Source: Mesorhizobium sp.
GTDB taxonomy: Bacteria > Pseudomonadota > Alphaproteobacteria > Rhizobiales > Rhizobiaceae
Length of the DNA: 64,000 bases
Direction: 5' to 3'
NCBI RefSeq assembly: GCF_017306585.1
Contig: NZ_JAFKIC010000118.1
Location: forward strand, 1-64,000
Each line of letters starts with the position of its first letter. The first letter of the stretch is position 1. The notes under the pieces were generated by a model, which saw nothing but the letters and a program-made list of their open reading frames with translations, was not told the DNA's origin and made no database searches. The translations under genes and the position numbers were made by a program. This document shows positions 29,404-38,911 of this stretch, in pieces.

Positions 29404-31077
29404 TTAGTCGACTTTGAGCTCGTTTCGCTCGCCGGCCTTGACCGTGAAGGGCGTTTCCTTGTCGGCCTTGTCGGTCGTGAAATTGGTCACCAGCACGTAG
29501 TCGCCTGCGGCCAGCGTGGTCTGCATCTTCTCACCATAGGCGTAGGTCACCTGCTTGCGCTCGCCCTGGATGTTCTTCTTGGCCTCGAATATCTTGAAGC
29601 CGTCGGCGCCTGGCGCATCGACGGCCAGGACACCCGCGTTCAGCGTCACGTTGACATCGGTCATCTGGCCGACCGTCACGCTGAAGGGCTGTTCGGTGGA
29701 CACTGCCTGGACATCGACGCCCATCACATAGTCGCCCGGAGGCAGATCGAACAGACTGTCGGCGCCATAGGCATAGGTGACCTGGTCACGAGTGCCGTCG
29801 ATCTTCTTGGCGGCCTTGTAGACCTTCCACGACACATCCGTCTCGGCCTTTTCTCCGCCCTGGGTATAGAACGCGTTGGCCTTCGCCTTGCCGACGCCGA
29901 CGATCATGTCCTTGTCGACGACCTGGCCTGCCGCAAGCTGCAAGGTCTCGCTCGCTTCGCCGGCCCCGAGCTTCACGGTGACCTTGGTCTCACCGGCCGG
30001 GACGACGAACTTGACCTCACCGTAATTGGCATCGGAGGTGCCGCCGGGATAGGCGATGCTGATCTGGGCATTGCGGTCGACATCGGCACCCGGCGACGGC
30101 CGTGCGTGAATGGAAAGTTCCGCGGCGTTGAGGTTCAGCGCCAGCTCAGTGGCTTTTTCGGCCGTCAGCGAGACCTTCTGCTCGGCCTTCGCCGCGCCGC
30201 TGCTGGCGACGACGATGTAGTTGCCGGCCGCAAGGTGGAACTTAACGGCGTTGTAGCCGTAATCGACGTTCTTGCCGCCCGTTCCCTGGGCGTCGTCCTT
30301 GAAGATTTCATAATAGACGTCGGTTTTCGGCGCCGCGCCGCCATCCTTCAGGAAGGCTTGCGGGATCAGATTGTAGTCGACCTCGGCTGCCTTGGGTGCG
30401 GGAGCCGGGGCCGGCGCCGGTTCGGGGGCCGGTGCAGGCGCGGGAGCCGGCGCCGGTGCGGCCACGGTCTCCACGAGCGCTTCCTGCAAGGCCTTCTCGT
30501 CGGAAGCCTGGATGTATTTACCGCCGGTATTCTCGGCAAGGCAAGATATCTGCTTGCCCTCATCGGCGGTCAGGCCGAAGCCGACGACATCGGCGGTGAA
30601 ATCGACGCCCGCGGCCTTCAGTTCCTTGCCGAGCGCGCAGGGGTCGCCGCCGCAGGTCTCGAGCCCGTCGGTGATGAGGACGACAGTCGCCTTGTCCTCG
30701 GTGTATTTCAGCGCCTCGGCCGCCTGTTTGACGGCCGCCGTCAGCGGCGTCTTGCCGAGGAATTTCAAACTGTCGGCGGCTGCCGTGATGGCGCTGGCCG
30801 AACCTGGCTGCGGCGGCACGATCAGCTGAATGTCCTCGCAGCTGCCCTTTTCGCGATGGCCATAGGCCATGAAGCCGACCTCGTCATCGGCGGGCACGGA
30901 CTGCAGGACGGTTCTGAGCGATTCACGGGCGATTTCGAGCTTTGGCTTGCCGTCGATCTGCGCCCACATTGAGCCGGAAGCATCGAGAATGATGATGACG
31001 CGATTGGCGGCAAAGCCGACCGACGTCATGAAAAACAGGAGGATCGCCGCAGCGATGCTCCGGGACAGTACCGCCAT
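29404..31077 (-). CDS. Secreted von Willebrand factor A-domain protein
   Basis: A 557-residue protein with a signal peptide (about residues 1-23, ending GFAA). A vWA domain starts at residue 24 and has the MIDAS motif ILDASGSMW and VVLITDGLETCGG. A Pro/Ala-rich linker follows, then three to four Ig-like repeats of about 85 residues sharing a YAYG or YGYN motif and a LPPGDY / LAAGDYVL strand. The layout suggests a periplasmic or surface metal-dependent adhesion or binding protein. The start at 31077 follows AGGAGA and puts the signal at the N-terminus, although the frame is open to 31479. The function is not known. Confidence 0.85.
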   Translation of the reverse strand: MAVLSRSIAAAILLFFMTSVGFAANRVIIILDASGSMWAQIDGKPKLEIARESLRTVLQSVPADDEVGFMAYGHREKGSCEDIQLIVPPQPGSASAITAAADSLKFLGKTPLTAAVKQAAEALKYTEDKATVVLITDGLETCGGDPCALGKELKAAGVDFTADVVGFGLTADEGKQISCLAENTGGKYIQASDEKALQEALVETVAAPAPAPAPAPAPEPAPAPAPAPKAAEVDYNLIPQAFLKDGGAAPKTDVYYEIFKDDAQGTGGKNVDYGYNAVKFHLAAGNYIVVASSGAAKAEQKVSLTAEKATELALNLNAAELSIHARPSPGADVDRNAQISIAYPGGTSDANYGEVKFVVPAGETKVTVKLGAGEASETLQLAAGQVVDKDMIVGVGKAKANAFYTQGGEKAETDVSWKVYKAAKKIDGTRDQVTYAYGADSLFDLPPGDYVMGVDVQAVSTEQPFSVTVGQMTDVNVTLNAGVLAVDAPGADGFKIFEAKKNIQGERKQVTYAYGEKMQTTLAAGDYVLVTNFTTDKADKETPFTVKAGERNELKVD

Positions 31078-31165
31078 CGAAATCTCCTGAGTTAGCCCCC
31101 TAATCCGCACCGGGAAGCTATTTGACGTTGCGTCCGGACACAAGCCCAGCGTGTGGCGATCCCGC

Positions 31166-32587
31166 TCAGGCGCCGGGCACCTCGGCAGGCCTGAAACCCT
31201 GCTGCTCGACGATGGCGCGATAGCGGGCGTCGGACCACAACGCCTTGAACGGAGGCTCGATGCGGATACCGAGCATGTCCTCCTCCTTGCGCCGTACCGC
31301 TTCCTGGATGTAGCGGATGGCCTCGTCCTTAAGCCCCAGCATCGCCGCCGTGCCGGCCACCTTGTAAGCCGGCTCCAGGTTCCTTTCATACTGGCGGATC
31401 TGCTCGTCATACATGGCCGACAGCAGGCCTTCGCCTCCAGCTTCGCGCAGGCCTTTCTCGGCCGCGTCGGCGATTGCAAGGCGGGCTCCGTTGTTGGCGA
31501 TCTCGGCTGCGCGCCGGTATTCGCGCAGGAAATCGGTGAAGCGGCCCTGATCGAGATAGATGGTGGCCAGATACTCCGGCGGAGACCGCAAGTTCGGCTC
31601 GGCCTTGGCCAGTTGCTGGAGGATCATCACCGCGTCGTCGACGCGTCCGGCGTAGAACAGGATCAAAGCCTTGTTGGCGACGATGGCGCGCGATTCCGGA
31701 TTGAGCTCCTGCGCCCTGCTGATCTCGGCCAACGGCGTGGCGACCTCCCCCGACACCATCAGGGTCAAGGCATACCAATGGTGTGTCTGCGCCGCGTTCG
31801 GGTCGAGACGGATGGCGCGCTCGAACAGCTCCCTCGATCTGGGAAAATCCTTCGTCCAGTAGAAAGTGGTGAAGGCAAGGGCAGCATAGGCGCCGGCATT
31901 GTCGGGATCGAGCGCGATCGCCCGCTCGGCGGCCGCGACGGCGCGCGGATAGGCCTCGTTCGCCGGCATCAGCGTGAACTGGCTGATGGTGTTGTAGGCC
32001 TCGGCAAGCTTGACATAGGCATCGGCATAGTGCGGGTCGAGCGTCGTTGCCTCGGTTAGCAACTGGATCGCGTGGGTGAAGCCATCAGCCTGCCTTGTAC
32101 CCAGATGATAGACGGCATCGAGATAGAGGTCCTGAACCCGGGACTCGGGCCGGTAGATCACACGTTGCGGCGGCGCGACGACGTCGCGCGTGACAACGGC
32201 GCCGGCCAGGGCGGCCAGCAGCACGGCAATCGCACCGAAAACAAGTACCCGACGCGACCCGAACGATTTTGGAGCCGCGGCGGCCGCCTCAGGCATAATC
32301 GGTGGCGCTGGGATGAATTCCACTGGCGGCGGGGCGGCCTCGTCCTGTTGCGCGGGCTCGCCGCCACGCAACCACGCCTCGAGCTCGTCCGTATAGGCAA
32401 ACACCAGGCTCCTGGCACCGCCGGAAATCCGATGCACCGGCAGCCCGCGCTGTTGTTCCCAACGGCGCACCGTGCGTTCGTCACGCCCGAAGAACGCGGC
32501 GATTTCCTTCCAGTCGCGAAGACGGCGGTCGCGTTTGCTTGCCAAGGCCTGTCCCACTTGTCCCCTAACGCCCGTATCTGCCCGCAT
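31166..32587 (-). CDS. Membrane-anchored HTH/TPR protein, possible CadC-like regulator
   Basis: A 473-residue protein. The N-terminus is a MerR/excisionase-like winged helix (WKEIAAFFGRDERTVRRWEQ, about residues 25-80). A single membrane segment lies near residue 115-135 (VLVFGAIAVLLAALAGAVV). A C-terminal array of TPR-like repeats follows (ALDPDNAGAYAALAF, RLDPNAAQTHHWYAL and others). This is the plan of membrane-bound one-component regulators with a cytoplasmic DNA-binding domain and a periplasmic sensing domain. The start at 32587 is chosen because GGAGGG lies 10 bases upstream. It lies just upstream of the von Willebrand gene, same strand, 88 bases apart, and may control it. Confidence 0.75.
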   Translation of the reverse strand: MRADTGVRGQVGQALASKRDRRLRDWKEIAAFFGRDERTVRRWEQQRGLPVHRISGGARSLVFAYTDELEAWLRGGEPAQQDEAAPPPVEFIPAPPIMPEAAAAAPKSFGSRRVLVFGAIAVLLAALAGAVVTRDVVAPPQRVIYRPESRVQDLYLDAVYHLGTRQADGFTHAIQLLTEATTLDPHYADAYVKLAEAYNTISQFTLMPANEAYPRAVAAAERAIALDPDNAGAYAALAFTTFYWTKDFPRSRELFERAIRLDPNAAQTHHWYALTLMVSGEVATPLAEISRAQELNPESRAIVANKALILFYAGRVDDAVMILQQLAKAEPNLRSPPEYLATIYLDQGRFTDFLREYRRAAEIANNGARLAIADAAEKGLREAGGEGLLSAMYDEQIRQYERNLEPAYKVAGTAAMLGLKDEAIRYIQEAVRRKEEDMLGIRIEPPFKALWSDARYRAIVEQQGFRPAEVPGA

Positions 32588-32742
32588 TCGCCTGATGCCC
32601 TCCAACACCAGGCTGCGCTAGCATCGCCGTCGACAACAGAGCGATGCCAACCCGACGGCTAATGCCGGCGGTGAACATTGCTTGGCCTGTCGCTGTTTAC
32701 AACCCAGCGAAAAAGGGGGGATGGGCTGCCTTCGAAGCCCCG

Positions 32743-33762
32743 TCAGTAGGTGGTGCGGCGCTCTTCCGACGGCGGGCGACCGAACTGCAGCCGGTAGCTC
32801 TGGGCAAAATAGGAGTGCGAGGTGAAGCCGGTCGCGATCGCCACGTCGAGGATCGGCATGTTGGTCTGGCGCAGCAATTCGCGCGCCCGCTCCAGCCGCA
32901 GCCGCATGTAGTAGCGGCCGGGCGTGACGTTGAGGTGGCGCAGGAACAGGCGCTCCACCTGGCGGACAGAGAGACCGGCCGACTTGGCAAGCTGCACCGC
33001 CGAGAGCGGCTCGTCGAGATGGTCGGCCATCAGTTCGACAATGCGCCTGAGCTTTTCCGACTTGCCGGTCAGGTCACGCTCAGGTCCGACGCGCTGCCGG
33101 TCTCCGGCCGAGCGGATGCGCTCGTGCTGGAACTGGTTGGCGACGCCATTGGCGAGGTTCGAGCCGAAGTCGCCACGCACGATCTCCAGCATGAGATCGA
33201 TCGATGTGGTGCCGCCGGCGCAGGTGTAGCGCTTGCGATCGATCTCGAAGACATTGCCGGTGCAGTTGATATCGGGGAAACGCTCCATGAAACCGGCGCG
33301 GTTTTCCCAGTGGATGGTGCAGCGATAGCCATCGAGCTGGCCGGCCTCGGCCAGCAGGTAGGACCCGACCGACAGCGCGCCAAGCGCATTGCCGCGCCGG
33401 CCCCAGTTACGCAGCGCCGCCAGAACCTTGCTCTTGCCGGGGAATTCGGTGGTCAGACCAACCGATACGAACAGGATATCGACGGTTGGCAGGTCGGCGA
33501 CGCTGTAGTCGATCTTGAGCGGCAGGCCGTTGGAGGCCATCACCGGGTCGCCATCGGCCGAAACGGTGGTCCAGCCATAGAAGTCCCGGCCGAGAAGACG
33601 ATTCGCGGACCGGAACGTGTCGATCGCCGCGGCCAGCGAAAACATGGAAAACTTGTCGACCAGCAGGAAGGCAAACTGCCGGCCGCCCTGAACGGGATCA
33701 TTGGTGACCGGCCGTTCCGGAGAAACAGAGGTGTTCGGCAAAGCTGCGGCTTTCAGGGTCAA
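32743..33762 (-). CDS. GlxA-family AraC-type transcriptional regulator
   Basis: A 339-residue regulator with an N-terminal DJ-1/PfpI-like domain (about residues 28-200, FAFLLVDKFSMFSLAAAIDTFR) and a C-terminal double helix-turn-helix of AraC type (LSAVQLAKSAGLSVRQVERL; ATGFTSHSYFAQSYRLQFG). The DJ-1 nucleophile position has no obvious Cys elbow; VGSYLLAEAG stands there. The organisation is that of GbdR/ArgR-type regulators of quaternary amine or amino-acid catabolism. It lies seven bases after folD, so the two are likely co-transcribed. The target is unknown. Confidence 0.85.
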   Translation of the reverse strand: MTLKAAALPNTSVSPERPVTNDPVQGGRQFAFLLVDKFSMFSLAAAIDTFRSANRLLGRDFYGWTTVSADGDPVMASNGLPLKIDYSVADLPTVDILFVSVGLTTEFPGKSKVLAALRNWGRRGNALGALSVGSYLLAEAGQLDGYRCTIHWENRAGFMERFPDINCTGNVFEIDRKRYTCAGGTTSIDLMLEIVRGDFGSNLANGVANQFQHERIRSAGDRQRVGPERDLTGKSEKLRRIVELMADHLDEPLSAVQLAKSAGLSVRQVERLFLRHLNVTPGRYYMRLRLERARELLRQTNMPILDVAIATGFTSHSYFAQSYRLQFGRPPSEERRTTY

Positions 33763-33769
33763 CCCGGGC

Positions 33770-34669
33770 TCAGAAGGAAGGCCGTTTCAACCCGGCCGCA
33801 AGGTAGGCCGAAGCTAACGTATTGGCCATCAGCATGGCAATGGTCATCGGCCCGACGCCGCCGGGCACCGGCGTGATGGCGCCTGCAGCCTTGGCGGCTT
33901 CGGCATAGGCGACGTCACCGACCAGGCGTGACTTGCCCTCGCCTTTCTCGGGCGCGGGAATGCGGTTGATGCCGACATCGATGACGGTGGCGCCCGGCTT
34001 GACCCAATCGCCCTTGATCATTTCCGGCCGGCCGACGGCGGCGACCAGGATGTCCGCCGTGCGCGCCAGTGCCGGCAGATCCTTGGTGCGGCTGTGGGCG
34101 ATGGTGACGGTGCAGTTGGCGGCAAGCAAGAGGTTGGCCATCGGCTTGCCGACGATATTGGAGCGGCCGACAACGACCGCGTTGAGACCGGACAGGTACT
34201 TGCCGCGCACGCGCTCGATCAAAAGCATCGAGCCGGCCGGCGTGCAAGGCACGAAGGCGGTCTCGAGTTCACCGGTGCCGAGCTTGCCGACATTGATGAA
34301 ATGGAAGCCGTCGACGTCCTTTTCCGGTGCGATGGCCTGGATGATCTTGCCGGCATCGATATGGGCGGGCAACGGAAGCTGCACCAGTAGGCCGTTGATC
34401 GCCGGATCGGCGTTGAGCTCGGCGATGATCTTCAGCAGGGCCTGCTCGGACGTCTCGGCCGGCAGCGTGTGCTGCAGCGAATGAAAGCCGCATTCCTTGG
34501 CGGTCCGCGACTTCGAGGCGACATAGACCTGGCTGGCGGGATCCTCGCCAACGATGACGACGGCCAGACCCGGCTTGGCCTTGCCCTTGGCGACCAGTTC
34601 TGATGTCAGCGACTTGACCGTCCGGACCACATCTTCGGCAACGCTTTTTCCGTCAATCACTTCGGCCAT
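33770..34669 (-). CDS. folD: Bifunctional methylenetetrahydrofolate dehydrogenase/cyclohydrolase
   Basis: A 299-residue FolD that interconverts 5,10-methylene-THF and 10-formyl-THF with NADP+. Seen are the active-site region [13 protein letters not shown] (catalytic Lys), QLPLPAHID, the substrate motif PEKDVDGFH, the cofactor loop [13 protein letters not shown] and the C-terminal [14 protein letters not shown]. The ribosome-binding site GAGGGTGG is upstream. It precedes the GlxA-type regulator by seven bases, which suggests a link to one-carbon release from methylated amines. That link is inference. Confidence 0.96.
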   Translation of the reverse strand: MAEVIDGKSVAEDVVRTVKSLTSELVAKGKAKPGLAVVIVGEDPASQVYVASKSRTAKECGFHSLQHTLPAETSEQALLKIIAELNADPAINGLLVQLPLPAHIDAGKIIQAIAPEKDVDGFHFINVGKLGTGELETAFVPCTPAGSMLLIERVRGKYLSGLNAVVVGRSNIVGKPMANLLLAANCTVTIAHSRTKDLPALARTADILVAAVGRPEMIKGDWVKPGATVIDVGINRIPAPEKGEGKSRLVGDVAYAEAAKAAGAITPVPGGVGPMTIAMLMANTLASAYLAAGLKRPSF

Positions 34670-34853
34670 GGACCACCCTCAACACCGTTTTCGCTCTACG
34701 CCGCTGCCGGCAAAAACAATGCAGCGACACCGGCAACATGCTGCGCGGCATTGTCATGAAAATTCCAGCACGCAATCCCGTCAAAGCGCCGTCCCATGCC
34801 GTTTACGCGAAACCATGATGGTTTTGTTCGACCTCGACGGCGTATTTGATGGC

Positions 34854-37412
34854 TCAGAAGTAACGGCGTCGCGCGCGGCTCTCGGTGAGCTCGCGGACCG
34901 CTTCTCGAAACTCGCGCAGGCTGGCGCGAATCTCCTCGATCGGCGCCTGTTCGGCGCTTTCTTCGGTGTGGGGAGCGGGCTCCGCCACCGGTTGTGCAGG
35001 ATAGGCCGGTGGCTGCGACGGAACTGGCGACGATGGATATGACAGATGCCCGGCATAGGGCGCCTGAGCATACGGATAAGCCGGCGCCGGTGGCGCCTGC
35101 CATGACTGCGTCTGGGGATATCCCGCCTGCTGTGGCTGGGAATAGGGCAGCGGAGCCGGATAAATCGGCTGCAGCGGCATCAAGGGCGACCGTGACGGCT
35201 GCCCGGTCGGTTCTTGATATCGGGCATCGAAGGCGGGCGGAAAAGGCGGGCGGGGATATTCCGGCACCTCAGGTCGAGGCGTGAAGCCGTATCCCTGCGG
35301 AAAATCGGACGCAGTGCCTGCATCCACCGGATGGGTGCTTGCGGCGAAGGCGCTGGAAATGTCGTCGTCCGGCTCGATCGACGGCCTGCGCCACAGCGCT
35401 TCGTACATTCGGGCCATCAGCCCGGCGAACCTTCCGGTTCGCTCGGCCGGGGCCGCTTCGGCTTCTACAGGCGATGGCGCAGGTGGCGAAGGCGGCACCG
35501 GCGCGACCGGCATTGGTGAAGCGGGCGGGGGCGGAGCAGGCGGAGGCGCGGCCCTGAATGCCTGGTCCTCGAGCGGCGCTTTGCGTTCGCGGCGCGAGCG
35601 CGATGTGGCGGTCTCGCGCAGGCTTTCATAGGCACCGCGCATGGCGCCGAGGCCAATTCCGGAGGCAAGGCCCAGGAGCAGGCCGGCAAGCGCCATGATC
35701 ACCCGAGACGGACCCTTCGCCTCCAGCGGCGGGAAGGCCTTGGAGATCACGTTCATATTGGCGGTGTTGATGTCTTTCTGCTCGCCGGTCTCCTTGGCGC
35801 GCAGCAGGAACTGCTCGTAGACGGAACGCTTGGCCGCCGCCTCGCGCTCCAGTTCGCGCATCGACACCAGGTCTTTGTTGACGTCGCCGCTGCGGACCTT
35901 GAGCTGGGCCAGGCGTGAGGAGAGGTCCTGCTCGAGCTGGACCGCGCGCTTCAGGTCGACCTGGAGCGAGGAGGCGATGCAGCGCAGTTCACCGGCGATG
36001 CGCTCGCGCGCGCCGGCAATCTGCGCGTTGAGTGCCTGAAGCTCGGGATGACGCGGTCCTAGCCGGATGGCGGCGCGGTCCGCCTCCTGCTTGAGCGTCG
36101 CATATTGCGAGCGCAGATCGCTCATCGTGTTGGAGTTGATTTCCTCCGGCAAGGTGCCGGATAGAACCGAGTTGACGTCCAGCGACCGCGCCGAAGCCGC
36201 CCTTGCGTTGAGTTCCAATGTACGGGCACGCGCAACCGACAGCTGTTCGTTGAGCTTCAGCATCTCGTCGTCGCTGATCAGATGCCCCTGCGCGTCGACG
36301 AGATCGTGCGAAGCCCTGAAATCCTCGACCTTGCGTTCGGCCGCCTCGACGCCCTTGCGCAGTTCGTCGAGCCTTGCCGTCAGTTCGTCGTTCGCCCGGC
36401 CGGCCGTATCGGACTGGATCTGGCCGAAGGTCTGAAGGAAGACATCGGTCATCGTGTTGGCGATGAGGGCCGATTTCTCGCCGTTCTGCGTGGTCGCGCT
36501 GACGGTGATGACGAAAGTCTTGCCGCCGCGCTCGACCGACAGGCTTTCAGCCAGATTACCGACCGCCAGCGCGCGCCGGCGAACCTCGTCGGCGCTGCCC
36601 GCGCCATCCTGGCGCGACAGGATCGAGCGGATGAACGACCTGATGCCAAGTCCTCCAGTGCCCTGGCCGTTGAATTCGGGATCATTGGTCAGGTTGAGCT
36701 TGTCGACGACCTTGTTGAGGACGGTCCCCGACGTCAGCACCCGGACCTGGTTTTCGACAATGGCGAGCGTCGCGTCGGAGGCGACGACGTTCTGGGTGAG
36801 GTCGCGGTCGGTGAGCTTGAGGTCGCGCGGGTCGACGATCAGTTCGGCGGTGGCTTCATATTTCTTCGGGGTCGACAACGCGATGGCAATGCCGAGCCCG
36901 GCACCGATCAGCGTCGTGGTGATGATGAGCAGCTTCGACCTGGCGACACCGCGCACCACCTGCATCGGATCGATCAATGGCTTCCACTGCTGATCATCGC
37001 CGCGATCGGAGACAGATGGTCTTGGCTCGCTATCCCTGTGCGATGCGGACGTTTCGCGGGAGCCGGCGCTGACGGAGACTTCTTCCCGAGCAACGCTTTC
37101 ACGCCGCGCGACCGGGGGTGGATCGTCGATATCGGCGTGCGCCTGCTCGCGCCAGGCATCCTGCCGCGAGGCTGATTCCGGCTCGCCGCCCGGCGACATC
37201 GGTTCTGTCCCGATCGCCGACGCCGGGTTCGCCCGCGCCTCGCGCATGGAGCGAGCCTGGCGGTGGCGCGCGGCGGCATCCTCGCGCCATGACGGGTCTG
37301 CCCTGTCCCCTATCGAGACGAGCGATGGCTCATCCTCACCGCGCATGGCCTGGCCGAGCGCCAGCAAGGAACGCTCGCGCCTCCAGTCCTCACGGTTTTC
37401 CCTGTCGACCAT
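34854..37412 (-). CDS. GumC/Wzz-type polysaccharide chain-length protein without kinase domain
   Basis: An 852-residue polysaccharide co-polymerase. It has an unusually long cytoplasmic N-terminus (about 150 residues, charged), then a membrane segment at about 160-180. The Wzz periplasmic domain follows, with long coiled-coil helices (about 330-540). A second membrane segment lies near 565-590 (VIMALAGLLLGLASGIGLGA). Instead of a BY-kinase domain, the C-terminus is a Pro/Ala/Tyr-rich tail of about 260 residues ending in a short helical segment. Proteins of this class set chain length in Wzx/Wzy polysaccharide export. It is divergent from the flippase gene. It could also be labelled ExoP-like. 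Confidence 0.85.
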   Translation of the reverse strand: MVDRENREDWRRERSLLALGQAMRGEDEPSLVSIGDRADPSWREDAAARHRQARSMREARANPASAIGTEPMSPGGEPESASRQDAWREQAHADIDDPPPVARRESVAREEVSVSAGSRETSASHRDSEPRPSVSDRGDDQQWKPLIDPMQVVRGVARSKLLIITTTLIGAGLGIAIALSTPKKYEATAELIVDPRDLKLTDRDLTQNVVASDATLAIVENQVRVLTSGTVLNKVVDKLNLTNDPEFNGQGTGGLGIRSFIRSILSRQDGAGSADEVRRRALAVGNLAESLSVERGGKTFVITVSATTQNGEKSALIANTMTDVFLQTFGQIQSDTAGRANDELTARLDELRKGVEAAERKVEDFRASHDLVDAQGHLISDDEMLKLNEQLSVARARTLELNARAASARSLDVNSVLSGTLPEEINSNTMSDLRSQYATLKQEADRAAIRLGPRHPELQALNAQIAGARERIAGELRCIASSLQVDLKRAVQLEQDLSSRLAQLKVRSGDVNKDLVSMRELEREAAAKRSVYEQFLLRAKETGEQKDINTANMNVISKAFPPLEAKGPSRVIMALAGLLLGLASGIGLGAMRGAYESLRETATSRSRRERKAPLEDQAFRAAPPPAPPPPASPMPVAPVPPSPPAPSPVEAEAAPAERTGRFAGLMARMYEALWRRPSIEPDDDISSAFAASTHPVDAGTASDFPQGYGFTPRPEVPEYPRPPFPPAFDARYQEPTGQPSRSPLMPLQPIYPAPLPYSQPQQAGYPQTQSWQAPPAPAYPYAQAPYAGHLSYPSSPVPSQPPAYPAQPVAEPAPHTEESAEQAPIEEIRASLREFREAVRELTESRARRRYF

Positions 37413-37609
37413 TGTCTTGGAGCTTCACTCTGGGCCGCTAGGCAGCGGCGGTCGGCCATTTGTTAAGCCAAGCTAAACAGGCATAGGAAACAAAAGGTTA
37501 ATTTTGGCGGCGGGCGCGTAAGCTTTTCATAACCGCAAAAGCCGGTATTTCCGCCGCTTCGAGGGCCAGAACGGCACGTTAAGCTTTCACGCCTAAGGCT
37601 TGCCGGCAC

Positions 37610-38905
37610 ATGAGCGAGGCTCGCGGCATACCGCAAAGGCGGACTTTCGCCCGGATCGGCACTTTCGTGGTCGAGCGACGGGGGCTGGTCCGTGACTATT
37701 TTTCAGCAATCAGCGGCGCCGGCGGCCGGCTCGTCTTTTCGCTCGCCTATTTCATCGCTCTCGCCAACACGCTGTCCATCGCCGAATTCGGCATGTTCGC
37801 CACCGCCTCGGCGGCGGGCGTGATGCTGTCGCGGATCCTCGCCTTCGGCTTCATCTCCGCGCTCTACCGAACCGCCACCATCCGGCCCAACCTGATCGGG
37901 ACCTTCACCGCCGGTTTCCTGCTGCTCGGCGTCGTCTCGCTGCCATTCCTGGCGGCTGCCTCCTACGCGGTCTACCTCATCTTCTTCGCCAGCACCGTGC
38001 CATTGCCGGTTTTCGCCGCGATCGTCTTTGCCGAGGCGCTGCTCTGGCGGCCGGTGGAGGTGGCGCTGATCGTCAACAACGGCCTCGGCAAATTCGGCCG
38101 GGCGGCACTTCTCGCCATATTGGCGACCGCGTTGCGGGCCGTCGGCGCGGGGCTGTTCATGTTCTCTGCGCAACACAGCGTCGCGGTCTGGTCATGGTAC
38201 TATATCGGCGCCAACGCAGCCTCGCTGCTCCTTGCCTTCGGCTGGTTCTATCCACGCCAGCGGCTGCGGCTGCGCACCGAGCTTTACCTGCGGCGGCTCG
38301 CCGATTCCCTCTATGTCGCGGGCGCCGAGGTGCTGTTCTACCTGCAAATGGAGTTCGACAAGCTCCTGGTGCTTGCCATCGGCGGACCGCATTTGGCCGG
38401 CATCTATGCGATCATCATGCGGCTGGTCGACCTGACCGCCATCCCGATCCGCGCCTTCTCCATGATGCTGGTGCAACGCATGATGCGAGCGCCGGAACTT
38501 CTCTCGCGGCTGGCGGTCAAGACCGGCATCGAAGGCGGTGTGTTCGCGGTGTCGACACTGGCCCTCATGACGCTGGGCGTGGTGCTGCATTTCTTTCCCA
38601 ACGCGCTCGGCAAGAATGTCTCTGAGGCCGCCCCCCTCGTTGCACTGGCGATCTGCGTGCCGGGGCTGCGCAACCTCGTCGAATACCAGGCCGAGCTGCT
38701 TTTCGCGCGCGGTCAGACGCTGGTTAGGGCGCTCAATCTCGGCCTGCTCGCCGGGCTGAAGGCGCTGCTGCTGACCTATGTGCTGACCACGATTTCCGAC
38801 ACCTCGACGCTGGTGCTGTCGCTCAACATCGTCTTCCTGCTGCTCTATCTCGCGTCCATGCTGCTCACCTACTCGGCGCTGCGCCGGCCTGCAAAGGCGA
38901 TCTGA
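37610..38905 (+). CDS. Wzx-type polysaccharide flippase (MATE/MVF fold)
   Basis: A 431-residue polytopic membrane protein with about 12 predicted segments and the polysaccharide-synthase family beginning (RLVFSLAYFIALANTLSIAEFGMFATAS). It would flip undecaprenyl-linked oligosaccharide units across the inner membrane. It is divergent from the GumC-like gene and adjacent to glycosyltransferase genes and a Wzy-like polymerase, which supports the role. The substrate glycan is unknown. Confidence 0.82.
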   Translation: MSEARGIPQRRTFARIGTFVVERRGLVRDYFSAISGAGGRLVFSLAYFIALANTLSIAEFGMFATASAAGVMLSRILAFGFISALYRTATIRPNLIGTFTAGFLLLGVVSLPFLAAASYAVYLIFFASTVPLPVFAAIVFAEALLWRPVEVALIVNNGLGKFGRAALLAILATALRAVGAGLFMFSAQHSVAVWSWYYIGANAASLLLAFGWFYPRQRLRLRTELYLRRLADSLYVAGAEVLFYLQMEFDKLLVLAIGGPHLAGIYAIIMRLVDLTAIPIRAFSMMLVQRMMRAPELLSRLAVKTGIEGGVFAVSTLALMTLGVVLHFFPNALGKNVSEAAPLVALAICVPGLRNLVEYQAELLFARGQTLVRALNLGLLAGLKALLLTYVLTTISDTSTLVLSLNIVFLLLYLASMLLTYSALRRPAKAI

Positions 38906-38911
38906 CCGGGA

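Noticed and set aside
29371-30972. 533-codon plus-strand frame opposite the von Willebrand gene
   Set aside because: The minus strand has signal peptide, MIDAS motif and ribosome-binding site; the plus strand frame has none of these.
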